DNA of 64,000 nt, from NCBI RefSeq assembly GCF_022539315.1, contig NC_066315.1, forward strand, positions 46,543,174 to 46,607,173, in the 5' to 3' direction. The DNA is from Serinus canaria (Eukaryota > Chordata > Aves > Passeriformes > Fringillidae). The notes under the pieces were generated by a model. That model was not told where the DNA came from. It saw only the letters and a program-made list of their open reading frames with translations, and ran no database searches. The position numbers and the translations under genes are program-made. Shown here in pieces: positions 39,205 through 49,606 of the stretch (position 1 is the stretch's first letter; every line of letters starts with the position of its first letter).

Positions 39205-39750
39205 TCAAGCAGGGCTGGTGTTGCCCTCTGTGATAAAACCTGGTAAATTTGTGTGACTCCTGATGTGTAAGATATAATAAGGGCAAGTTCTGGCTTGGAT
39301 AGTAAGGCATGGAGTTTTTACTAAGCTAAATAGTTGTGCATTATCATTTTCCTTTAGTAGTGCTTGGTCTAATCTTTGCGTGATGTCAGCCACATTTGCA
39401 CAATCAATTACAACACTTAGCAGAGTGTGGGGAAAATGCTGGATAGCCATAGCTACAGCCTGTAGCTCTACTATTTGAGGTGATCCATTCTCATACCCCT
39501 CCAATGTTTGCCACTCACCTTCCTCTTTCCAAATGGCCTTTTCTGTTTTCCCAGAATCATCAGTAAACACTGTAACACCTTTTGAGGGTGTTCGACTGTT
39601 TAGAGGTTTCAGAGATAGTGCAGTTTCACCACTTAACTTTAGTAATATATGGCTTGGTAAGTGGTAAGTGATTTGTCCTGAAAAATTTTGCACGGCACTT
39701 TGCAAGGCTGTACAGCTGGCCAAACACCATTCAGACTGCTCTTGTGTCAC
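39205..39750 (-). pseudogene. Retroviral RNase H domain, open over 181 codons
   Basis: This is the longest uninterrupted frame in the provirus. The RNase H pattern is present in order: TDDS (first catalytic Asp), VELQAV (catalytic Glu) and VIDCANVAD (third catalytic Asp). The C-terminal part contains LPGFITEGN, which matches the conserved LPGPLxxGN junction between RNase H and integrase in class II ERVs. In an active virus it would degrade the RNA strand of the RNA-DNA hybrid as part of the Pol polyprotein. The codon used as start here is internal to Pol, so the domain would not be expressed by itself. The flanking RT and integrase are broken. Confidence 0.9.
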
Positions 39751-39910
39751 AGGAATAATGATTTGTGAAGGATCTCTAGCATTCAGTTATAAACACCTGT
39801 GATGACATTTGATGATTAACTCAATTAGCTCAAAGATGGTGGGTCTTTTTTGGTTGGTGAGGTAAAAACGCCCACTCTAGAATGTGCAAAGGGTCAGGCC
39901 AGGGTGTAGT

Positions 39911-40800
39911 CTACTGTCCAATAATACCAATAGGATTAAGATTAACAATAAGAATGAGCACAGTGATAGACACCTCTGGGCATATCCAGTGGACTTGTCT
40001 GTTGGTGATAGCTTGCTCTACTGTTTCAAGAGCAGCTTTTGCCTCTGGGGTTAATTTCCTGGGGGAAGTTAATTTAGGATGACCTTTTAGAAGGTCAAAT
40101 AAGGGTGCTAATTGTAAATTGGTTAATTCTAGATACGATCTGACCCAGTTGATAGTACCCAAATTTTTTGGGCATCATTTAGAGTTTGAATTTTGGTTGA
40201 AAATTTAATTGCTTGTGGCTGAGCAGTTTGGTTCATTATTTTGAGTCCCAAATATTTCCAGGGTGCTTGCTGCTGCACCTTCTCTGGCGCTACCTGCAAC
40301 CCAAATGTTCTTAATGCTTGCATCAGGCTTGGCTGGATCTGTGAGGGTTCCTTTTTTGTTCAGGTTGCAATCAAAATGTCATCCATTAGTGATACCAGTA
40401 GGCCCCTGGAAACTGCTCTCTCACCGATGAGAGTGCTTGTGCAACACATCACTGACAGATTGTAGGGCTGTTTCTTGGGGAAGAACTTGCCATTGGTAGC
40501 TGTGTGCTGGTGCTGTGTTATTGATGGAAGGCAAACTTTGGGGTATCATCTGGGTGCAGAGAAATAGTGAGAAAACAATCCTGCAGGTCCACAATCAGCG
40601 CCTGTGCCCTCCATCACAGAGTTGATTTTTCTTAAGTCATGGAGCAAACTCCATTTACCAAGGGCTCATAGATGGCTCTATGTATCCTTGAGCTAGCTGT
40701 TCTTGTACTAATGATTTTAGGGCATCTAGTTTCTCTTTCTCAAGGGGCCACAGTGGTATCCACACAGGCTGAGTGTAAGCCCTTTCAGAGCTGGTGTGAG
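39911..40800 (-). pseudogene. Reverse transcriptase remnant
   Basis: Pieces of RT occur in several frames. The first catalytic region reads DLQDCFLT at 40590-40567, matching the usual LxDLKDCFF block. The palm motif reads LMDD at 40389-40378, where YMDD or YVDD is usual, and is followed within a few codons by an in-frame stop (40362-40360). The N-terminal fingers region is near 40790-40640. The thumb/connection region occupies frames 40323-40129 and 40162-39911 (KYLGLKI, then NWVRSYLELT). RT would copy viral RNA into DNA, but the stop and frameshifts make this copy non-functional. Confidence 0.9.
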
Positions 40801-40823
40801 ATACCTTACACACTTTAACACAG

Positions 40824-41150
40824 TTAAAAATCCATTTTGTTTAAAATGGCCTCTGTTAAAAATCCATTCCCATCCGCACTCCCCATGCAGAAAAAAACAT
40901 CCCTCCCCCCCAGGTTCAGTGGTGCAGCAGTGATGTAAGGCCGGATTGTAGCTGTTTGGCCCTCAGGATTTTTCACCAACACAGGATTGCTGCTCAAGCA
41001 GCTCTGTGTGGTCCCTCCGAGGCCAGCAGAGGGATGGCAGATCCTGCAGGTGTAGTAGGCAATGATGAAGGCCAAATGTTGGCAGACTGATGTCTGCCCC
41101 GTGCCAATCATTCCACTGACCTTTATCTGCAAAGGGTTTGCCTCAGGCAT
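40824..41150 (-). pseudogene. Retroviral aspartic protease remnant
   Basis: The frame contains a GMIGTG segment where class II ERV proteases have the active-site DTG triplet, so the catalytic Asp is replaced by Gly. It then shows a glycine-rich flap-like region and ends with IRPYIT...PLNLGGRDV, which matches the conserved C-terminal region (PxNLWGRD) of these proteases, with Gly in place of Trp. The residues just after GTG do not follow the usual pattern, suggesting a small indel as well. A 14-bp direct repeat (40823-40836 and 40855-40868) lies at its 3' edge. Protease would cut Gag-Pol; this copy is inactive. Confidence 0.8.
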
Positions 41151-41662
41151 TGTAACAGTTCAAACCATAATAGGTCTTGGATCACCCACTACCTGAATTG
41201 TAGTTTATAACATTAGTGGCTTCTGTCATCACGAATGGAGGCTGTGGCAAGTATATCTCAGACAGTCCTCTCCCAGGTTAATGAGTTTGGGGACGTTCTT
41301 TCACACATCCGAGTTTGCGGCTTTTGTACCACGTGAACAGAGCCCGCTTGTCATAATCCTTTGTTTTTTAAGAAAGAAAGTCCATATTTTCAGAATGGGG
41401 TCTTCTGGTGTAGAGGTCCATGCTCCCATGGTCCCGATGGTGATCCCAATCCACAAAGTGGGGTTTGAAACCACACGGCACACTCTGCTGCCTACGGCCG
41501 GGATTTCATTGCCATTTTCCACTGCCCACAGCGATGCCCACTGATTTTCTGCTGTCCCACTGCCTGTTTGCAGCAATTATTCTGCTGCCTGCAGCACTAT
41601 TCCACTGCAGTTCCTGTCTCCCTGCAATACTGTGGTTGCTTGTTGTAAATGGCTGAGTCGGA

Positions 41663-41680
41663 TCCTCACATGGGGCACCA
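41663..41680 (-). promoter_or_regulatory. Primer-binding site, tRNA-Lys-like
   Basis: On the minus strand the 18 bases TGGTGCCCCATGTGAGGA follow the LTR after two spacer bases. They resemble the tRNA-Lys1,2 complement used by betaretroviruses, TGGCGCCCAACGTGGGGC, with five differences. Two of these are TG in place of CG, consistent with CpG decay. The site would prime minus-strand DNA synthesis. Confidence 0.75.
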
Positions 41681-41682
41681 GG

Positions 41683-41995
41683 TGTTACATGGAGTGGGTG
41701 GTTGGAGACAGAGAAAACACACCCCCCAGGATTCTCAAGTGACAGCAGCCTGTTTTGTTGTCCTCACCCTCCTTAAATAGGAGGATTTGAATCTCCCAGT
41801 CCAGAAAGCTCACTGGCTTGGCTTAAACACTACCCAGCTCCTGTGCCAGTGAGACGTCTGCAGCTTAGGGTGGAACAGGATTGGGTGAAGTCCCTGTATG
41901 TATTCAAATCCATCCTATCATAGCTCAACCCAGGGGCCAGTTTATGGAACCAGGCTGGATTTCTTATTTATAACTGAATTAATTGCTCAGCCACA
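41683..41995 (-). mobile_element. 5' LTR of the class II provirus
   Basis: The boundary at 41683 is well supported: on the minus strand the LTR ends in TGTAACA, two bases before the PBS. The other end is uncertain; a TGTGGCTGAGC at 41995 would give 313 bp. A TATA-like TATTTAAG on the minus strand near 41780 suits a U3/R border. No second LTR copy is seen, so no target duplication can be checked. Confidence 0.65.
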
Positions 41996-42482
41996 GACCA
42001 GCTGTGATATATACCCAGAGCTAGGGATAACTGTGCAGGCAGGAGCATCCAGGTGAATGGGGAATGACATCCAGAAGGGCCTGAGTTTCTTTTACATGTT
42101 TGATTTCCTAAGCTCTTTTGTATGGGACGGGAGATCTCTTGGTCAGGGTCAGAATGGGAATGTGCAAAAGAGCAAGGTTCTTACTATCTTCCCTGAACTC
42201 CAAGCCTGAGTCAGCCACTGGATCATCCCCTGCAGAAGAAAAGAGAGGTTTATCAGATCCGGGCATCCTCTGAAATCTAACAGGGGAGTAATTCCTAGAT
42301 CACTGCAGGCTTGAATGGGAATAATGGAAGTTACCTCTTGGTGCACTCACCAAAGGTAGCAGAAAGAAGGGTAAAGAGTGGGAGAAGAGGAGTATTTCTC
42401 TCCCAAAGCAGTTATGATGTGGTTATCCATAGTCTGTAGCTTAAGATGAATTAAGACCCTGTACAGAAGTGACCAGACTAAA

Positions 42483-42537
42483 CTATTTTCAGCTGGAGGG
42501 AACCTACAATGATCGTCTTGTCCAACAGCCTGTTAAA
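42483..42537 (-). mobile_element. Small CR1 3' scrap, antisense
   Basis: The phrase 'tttcagctggagggaacctacaatgatc', followed by 'cttgtccaacagcctg', matches the reverse complement of the 3' end of a CR1 subfamily (TTGGAAGGGACCTACAACGATC form). Only about 55 bp are recognisable. Confidence 0.6.
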
Positions 42538-42682
42538 TTGGTTTTGGTTCAATTAAAAATGGAAAAGGAAAGAAAATTTATTCTAAGCAACAATGTGAAA
42601 ACAGAATTGAAAAGGAATCCTATTAATGGATATTAAATGCATTATGTGTCAGAAGTAGCTAAGAAGTTGGCTTGTGGAAATC

Positions 42683-43306
42683 CTAAAGCCAGTTTTCCTC
42701 CAATGACCTTCCTGTACTGTGGAAAACAGAGCTTTGGACTGCTGAGGCTCGGGCTTGTGGCTCAGGAGATTTTACAACAAGCTGCTGATGCCAGCTGTAG
42801 ACAAAATAGGATCTAGGACCTGTGTCTGCACAGCCTCTCGGCCCCCCTCTCAAGGTGCATTGGTGCTCATTGTAGTTAAATGGGACCTTAAGCAGAGGGA
42901 GGAGCGGGGCAGGACAAGCATATGGCTGGTGTTTTGTTCCCTGCAGTTGCCTCGTTAATGAGCATACGGTGTGCCGGGCAGTGCAGCCGGACAGGCTGGC
43001 TGCATTCCTGCCGGCTGTGCTGGGAGCTGGCCTGGGCTCACCTGAAGCCACCTTTCTCTTTTGGCAGCTTAGCTTGATTTCTGTGCTCTTTTGCCTTTCC
43101 AGCTGCAGTGCTTTGAGAAGGGCAGACAGTACCTTGGCAATTGGAAGTGGAAGATTTTGAAGGAAAAATCTTTCTGGTGGTGATGTGAGCTGTGAATTTA
43201 TTCTACCTACGTACTGGCACCTGTACACATAACTACATGCCAGCACCTGATGGATGCCATACATTTTGGCCACCTGCTCAGCTCCTGAAAAGTTAGAACA
43301 CTCCAA
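42683..43306 (-). other. Unrecognised 207-codon open frame in a GC-richer patch
   Basis: This is the longest open frame in the window (minus strand, ATG at 43306). I recognise no domain, signal peptide or membrane segment, and the Cys/Ser/Pro-rich composition is typical of non-coding DNA. The patch at about 42700-43150 is visibly richer in G+C than its surroundings and carries several CpGs. Long chance frames are expected in such DNA because stop codons are AT-rich. There are opposite-strand frames within the same interval. It could be an old repeat, a regulatory patch or chance, and I do not call it a gene. Confidence 0.25.
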
Positions 43307-46300
43307 GTGACTATGTTGACTGTCTCAATATTTTATAGGAATACACATTCATCAGGCATCTGTTTCAGTTCATGGGGCTTGGCTCATTTTTTGTGGAAGC
43401 TACTTGCCATTCTAGTCACAGAACAAGAAGAAATTCTGCTCTGCAACACACTAAATGAATAGAGAATCAAGCCCTTGCAAAATATATGATTTTCTTGATG
43501 GCAATATTGAGGGGAACAGAGTTAAGGGATTTGAAATCTCAGGGTGTCTGACAGTTCCACTAACACAATATTCATATTTAATGACATTCATCTCCATGTT
43601 TTCTTTATCTGCTTGCTTCTTTTCAAAGATAATCCCTTAAGGATTCCTCATTCTTCTGCAAAAGTTTCTTAACAAGAAATGAGAAATGGCTGTATATCCC
43701 TTTTGCAAAATGAACCAATCTGGAATAAGACAACAAAGAGTAATAAAGATGGGGGAAAATCTCCTCTTAAAAAAAAATTGTTTAAATTATATAGCAAAGA
43801 GAAACAACCAACTTGCATTTTATTATTTATTATAAAAATGCTCAGTGATTTTTGCAACTCTAGTGTTTTACTATGGGTAAAATCTAAGCATTTGCAAAAG
43901 ATCTAGTTCAAAACCGACATTAAGAGGAAAATTCAACTTTCTGTCAGTTTGGGGATATGATTCAAAGCTAGATAGTGACTTGACAGGTGAGACAGCTCAG
44001 CCTGGAGCCCAGCAGAGAACAGTTATCTCATTCTGTGAGATATTTTAATATTTCCAAATTAAGTTTATACAGATTCTGGATGAAAATCAAACTCAAATTT
44101 TTCCATCAAAGAGAAGGGCTTTTCAGCTGTAGTTGCTAGCCTCTAACTCCAGAACCAAGAAATTTTGGAATGCAATGAACACAGTGTGGTGTTAGTTGGC
44201 CCTGTGGCCCAAGGTGATCCATGTGGTGCAGATGGGACAGGGTCACAACCCTGGAGTCTCTGCAGAGTGTAGCTGAAATTCACACCTCACAAAGAGCATC
44301 CTGGGAATGGCTAAGTTTGGCAGTTTCAACATGCTTCTACCAGGTCCTGCTTTGGGATGCAGATCCTGAAACTAAATGCTTGGGAGGAGGTTAAAACCAG
44401 CTTCTGAAAGCTTACTTTGACTCCCAAATTTTTAAATCCTAGTTACAGCCACTTCATTCTGGAGGATGGATGTTAGGGGTTTCTGTCTAGAAAATCCAAT
44501 AACTGTTTATTTAACCTATAAAATACAATTTCTGTTTCAAGTCTTGAAGATTTAGAAATTTGATGTCATCTCCACCTGGAGGGGCTCAAAAATGGTATAA
44601 ATGTGAGTGCAAATGTGTGGTGGAATACTTGCATCCTAAGTAAGGCACACATGAAACCCTCTGTTTCACACACAGCAATGACCTACAAGAGTCCAGAAAC
44701 ATGGGCATCCCTTCCCAGCTTCATCCCAGGCACTGGGACCACATGGAGATGTTTTTGGTTCCAGATTTGAGGCAATCAATCCAGCCTGTTTGGGTATTGC
44801 TTACCTGGGGTGCCCAGGTCTGCATCCCTCTGGATGCATGGTGCCAAAGGAACCCAAAGCACGTGCTGAGCAGCTTGTTAAGTCAAAGGAGAATGAGTTT
44901 CTGACAGACAACAGGAACTGTGTCACTAGTGTGTCAGTTCTGCTCTCCCGTGCAGCAGGGATGAGGGCACACCGCTGTAAAGTGGTGCTGTGCTGCCAGA
45001 GCCAGCAGCTGAGTCCCTCTGAATTGCCCCAAATGTTTAGCTTTTGGGGAGGAGCTAAGCATTGGGTAGAGCAGGATAAATTTCCTCTTCCAAAGCTGGC
45101 ATATAAAGATTTGGATAAGCATGTTTTTTTTACAGAAAAGCAATTAACTTGCTGCTCTTTTAGAAGTAAGAAATATCTCATTCTCTTTCTTCCTAAGTCT
45201 GATACCATCATTTGTTCTTTGCATTTAATATGATTATGCCTAACTACTCCAGGGTGCCAGAGCTCCAAAGAGTAGAAAACCAAATATTTTTTCAATTTTA
45301 CTCTGAATGATGCCTAAACACAAAAAAAAGAAATCTACCATAAAGTCTCAGTAAAAAATAACATACACTTGAGCAGACCTTTTCTCTGCCCATTTCAGAT
45401 GTACCTAATATTTTTAGAAATTTGACACATTAGAAAATTTACACTGTCTGACTTTTGGCAGGTTATCTGCATCATGCACAAAAATGCTGCCACACAGCAG
45501 TTTCTGCCAGGGAAGTCAAGATACAGAAAGAGATAGCATAGGAGGAACCAGATATTCCTGCATAGTCCCTCCTCCTACTGCTGCTGAGTTTTGGAGTGTA
45601 ACATCCTCTGTGATGGCACCTCTGCCTGCCATGGAGCATCTGCAGTGTTGTGCACAAAATCAACCATCTCCACCTATTGCATTTCACAGCTGCTGTGCAG
45701 GGAAGACCAGAATTTTTGCATGAGGAATATCAGGCTTAAATAAGCAAAATCACTACTTTTTTACCTGATCTTTAAAAACTTTGATTCATTGATTCTTGTT
45801 TCTCCTTTTCTTTTTTTTACCTTTTCTTTCCAGAGTTGCCTACCTACATCTACCACATCACATCACATCAATCACATCAATCTCCCAGTTTTACTTTCTG
45901 CAGTTGCACAGGGTTTCCTCTTCTTTCCAGAGGGGAGTGCCATGCCACTCTGGGGAGATAAAAGATAGGCATTGCACATCTGCCCCCATGTTTCTGCACA
46001 TGCAGTTTTGCTGCACACAGCAACCACCGAATACTCTCTTCACTTTTCAGTGGAACCACTTATGCTCTTAGGTTTTCTGCTCCTTTGCTTCAAGGCTTTA
46101 TTTAAGAAAACAAAATGTGTGTAGCTTCTGAAACTGAGATAAAGGCAATGGCAAATGAAGAGGCCTCTAAAGCAAGTCCTCTCTATTCTTCTTTCAAATA
46201 ATCCTTTATTATTGCTTATGGATTTTTAAAATATCTTTCCAACTTACAAAGCATGCTGTGGTGCAGTACTACAATACAGTAACTTTTTTTTAAGAAGTCA

Positions 46301-48811
46301 CTCTAAAGATTGAGAAGGAATAAGAATATTTTATTGTACATTAGATAAAAAACTGTCTTACAATAATAATTGGACAGCATTTTACATTAAGGCAGAGAGA
46401 AGACTGGATTTCTCTCCTTGTAAAACTGTCTCAATCTCTTAAAACATTGAAAGCTCTCAGAGACTTTCAAGGTCCCAACTCAGGAAAAAACAAAGTGAGT
46501 TACTGGAATCAATCAGCTATTCCTTCAGCACAGAGGAGTTTCTAGGATTTGATCTTGCCTTTTGTAAGTTTCTGAGATTCAATCATAAAATATTTTATTT
46601 TGCCATTCATTTCAGAATTTGCTTAATATCACCATGGAGAGTGGGGTGGGGAAAAAAGTTTGAAAACCAAATTTCAAAGAGTTGTTAATGACTTGTAGTG
46701 GTTTAAAACCAAAGTATTTTATTCTGGAGAATTAGCTTAATTCTAGATGTGATACCACAGACAGCCCTCGGCTTCAAAGTCTGTGACTAAACAGCATTTT
46801 GACAAAACCAGCCCTCAACAAAACACGGCAGTGACAGTAACTGAGAAATACTCATGGGCAGAAAAGCTAATAGTGATGGAAAATCTGAATTAGCCCTCTG
46901 TAGACTAGAGAGTACTGGAGCAAGGCATGGTATAACCTTTTGCAGCACCATAAGCACCACTTAGAGAAAGAAGCTGGCAAAGCCACAAGACAAGTCACTC
47001 TAGGTTAGCCCTGAGAGCTGGCATGTGGGGTAGATTCTGAGAAGCCTCTTAGTGCCTGTAATATGCTTGAGCTTAACAGCTCTGTAGGAAGGAAAGTGCA
47101 AAAAACCCACCAAACCCAAAAGTTCAGTGTAATAAATTTTAACTAGCAAAGAGAATTCTGTAAATATAAGAAAGAAATTTTAGAAGAAGGAAGAAGAGGG
47201 CTAAAAAAATGGTAAAATATTTTCAAGAATCTTAGATGCTATCTAAATACTTCTCAGCAGAGTTTCAAAGTCAATCTGTACAATCAGTCAGAAAAAAAAA
47301 GCAAAAATATTTCCCCTCTCTTTTATATAATATATATATGAGCATTTCCCCAGTGGCTTTCATCAAAAAATGCCGTGCTTCTATAATATTTCCTTTTATC
47401 TTTTTTCTTTATAATGTTTATTTTTTATCTGTTTCATGTTTCCAACCCATGAATCATTTGTCACTGTTAAATATTGATCACTGGTGCATATTAGTCACAG
47501 TTTATCGCCTTGTGACTGGTACTGATTATCTGTATTGGCTTAGACTGATTCCCTCCTCTAAATGACTCTGCTGAATGACTCTGATGACTCCAGCATCTTC
47601 TGGAGAGTCTGATTATTGCTCAGACACTCAGAGGTTTCTGCAGTCTCTAGAACAGCCTGGTCCAAAGCCCTGGATCCAGGCATGTCCTAACTTGAGAGGG
47701 ATTAGAGTAAAATTTGGAGCTGAATTTCCCTAAATTTCCCCTATTATTACAGGGTCTGGGAGCTGGAGGGCCCTTTAGTAACCCCCTCTCTTGCTGCTCA
47801 TGTAGGCAGGGATAGGCACAGTCCCAAGAAGATGAAGGATATGGATGATATGGGCATGTTGTGGAGATTCCTGCTCCAGCACCTGGGGAAAGGGTGTGCT
47901 GTGCTAGCAAGAGAGAGGAGTTCAAAGACTCCTGAGCTCACCCATGGCCATCTGTACCTACATAAACATGGGGCTGGGCTTTGCCATGAGCAGGTAAGGA
48001 GAGATTGACTTGGTGGGGTGTGAGTGTGAAACGCATCAAGTTCTGCTTAGGATTGCACTGTCACTGAGGCAGAGCATCCTCACAAAGCTGAACAAGTGCT
48101 GTATTTACAAGTGACTTTGAGCTCTGGCCAGGGAAGGTGAGTGCACTCTCATCTGTCACCTTGGTGTACAGCTAGCCTGATGCCACTGGAGATGAGCAAA
48201 AACATCTGAATAAACAGAGGGTGTATGGGATCAGTGCCCAGAAAATCTGTGAATAGAGAGATAATTGATTACCTCATTCTGAAGAGTCTTGAGCCTCTAA
48301 GTATTTAGGAGCTGTGCCTTTCCAGACAGGTTTTCTGTATGGTGAAGAAAGCTCTGCCATCCCGGATGTGCAGCACACTCCAGCTCTTTGCAGAGGTGAG
48401 GGAGAGGTCTGTTTATGAAGTCAGGTAGATATTGACAGGTCCCTTAAGACTACAAACTTAATAGGGCTTTGTTAATATGGGAGAGCATGTTGGTGTTTGT
48501 TTATGGATATACCATAAGACTGAAGGTAATCAACATCATACTGAGCTCAGCTAAGGTAAGTAAGCAATGCTGCTGAGTGGAATACCCAGGCTCTTGGGCT
48601 TGGTGCAGGAAGGAGCTCCATGCTTTTACAGGTGTTCCTGACCCCAAAGCTAACAGCTTGGGGTGCAAGGTAATCCTGAGTCGACAAAGCACATGGCTGG
48701 GTCCATGTGTACTGACTTTGTTACTGGCTGTTGCTGTTGGGAAGAACATGTGGATGGCTGTTGTCAGAGTTGTACCAAAAGAAAGCTCAAAGGAATGCCA
48801 GCTTGGCTTTG
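43307..48811. other. Proximal upstream region of NPSR1
   Basis: Unique sequence with no recognised exon, RNA gene or transposon. Overlapping frames on opposite strands at 44790-45295 have no domain and look like chance. A short (ATCAC)n run lies at 45853-45882. The NPSR1 promoter probably lies in or near the 3' part of this block, but I see no convincing TATA box or CpG island. Confidence 0.5.
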
Positions 48812-48844
48812 TTTTTTCTTTTTTTTTTTTTTTCTGTCACTCAG
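48812..48844 (+). promoter_or_regulatory. Possible 3' splice acceptor upstream of the NPSR1 start codon
   Basis: A long pyrimidine tract (about 25 bases, almost all T, 48812-48834) is followed by CTGTCACTCAG, ending at 48844. This has the form of a strong splice acceptor. If used, the exon with the start codon would begin at 48845 with about 129 bases of 5'UTR and be preceded by an untranslated exon. A weaker alternative acceptor (CTTTTACAG) ends at 48908. The tract could instead be a simple T-run. Confidence 0.35.
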
Positions 48845-48973
48845 CTGCACTGAAGCCCGACACCTCTGGTAGCCAGTGAGAAGCTGGTTTTGTGCTGTGC
48901 TTTTACAGGAGAAGCCTGGCTGCATTAACTCTTACTAAAACCAGCACCTAGACAACTTCAGCAAAATCCAGTG

Positions 48974-49120
48974 ATGGAGGTCAACTCCACAGAAGCCAGC
49001 AGCAGCTCCCAGGGAGGCACCGGCTGTCTGGATCTTACCCTTGTCACTTTCACTGAAACGGTGACTTACACAGAAGTGGTGGCAGAAGAGGAATGGGGAT
49101 CCTTTTACTATTCCTTTAAG
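48974..49120 (+). CDS. NPSR1: Neuropeptide S receptor, coding exon 1 (N-terminal extracellular domain)
   Basis: The exon encodes 49 residues starting MEVNSTEASS and ending in EEEWGSFYYSFK. NPSR1 is a Gq/Gs-coupled class A GPCR at the plasma membrane. It binds neuropeptide S and acts in arousal and anxiety circuits. The segments TETVTYTEVV and EWGSFYYSFK match the NPSR1 N-terminus as I remember it from human (TETVTFTEVV and EWGSFYYSFK), with the same length of 49 residues. An N-glycosylation sequon, NST, is at residues 4-6. The ATG has G at -3 and G at +4, and an in-frame TAA at 48926 shows the frame does not extend further upstream. The exon ends AAG|GTATTA in phase 0. As usual for this family there is no signal peptide. 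Residues 8-20 are the least conserved part. Confidence 0.95.
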
Positions 49121-49570
49121 GTATTACTTTAAGGGGTGCATTACTTTTCTCAAATGCTTGCAGCTTTGGAGCATTTTCAGCATGTGGGGAGGCAACTAAG
49201 ATTCTTTAACTTTTTTCCCCAGATATTGGTAGGGTTTTTTTTCCTTGCAAAGACAGCTGACAGCATGTGTGAGGCATTTACTGAAAAGCAAAATACTTGT
49301 AGGAATTGGACTTCAGATTTACATGCTTAGCTAACTCTATCCCCTTCCAAGAGAGGACAGTACTGATTTTCTGTAGAGGTATTGTAATTATACATGCATC
49401 TTTAGTCAAAAGCTTGCATTATTTTAACACATTTTTAATGTAATTTCTTTGATGCATCATCTTGACATAAGGGATTTCTTTTCAATTTTCCAGCTGTAAC
49501 AAACATTGTACACAAGTGAGACAGGGTTTTTGTTGTTTGGGGTTATTTTAATCATGAGGGACAGGTTCTA

Positions 49571-49606
49571 ATTTGTTTGGTTTTTTGTTTGTTTGTTTGT
49601 TTGTTG
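49571..49606 (+). repeat. (TTTG)n simple repeat
   Basis: TTTGG followed by about six TTTG units, on the sense strand of NPSR1 intron 1. Confidence 0.95.

Larger units (their letters stand above)
38180..41995 (-). mobile_element. Decayed betaretrovirus-like (class II) endogenous retrovirus
   Basis: Read on the minus strand the order is LTR (41995-41683), primer-binding site (41680-41663), protease (41150-40824), reverse transcriptase (about 40800-39911), RNase H (39750-39205), integrase (about 39160-38660) and an env-like remnant (38521-38180). This is the retroviral order, and the motifs resemble the betaretrovirus/ERVK group. Only about 500 bp separate the PBS from protease, so essentially all of gag is missing. 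No 3' LTR is seen below 38180, so the 3' end is also lost. Frameshifts and stops interrupt pol. The copy cannot make a functional virus. It lies about 7 kb upstream of the NPSR1 start codon and in the opposite orientation. Confidence 0.9.

Noticed and set aside
44790..45295. Overlapping frames of 147 (+) and 164 (-) codons
   Set aside because: No recognisable domain, signal peptide or homology. Opposite-strand mirrors are a common by-product of composition.
1..48800. Possible BMPER exons, expected upstream from human gene order
   Set aside because: No Cys-rich VWC or VWD-type exon with splice sites was recognised. The gene is probably outside the window.
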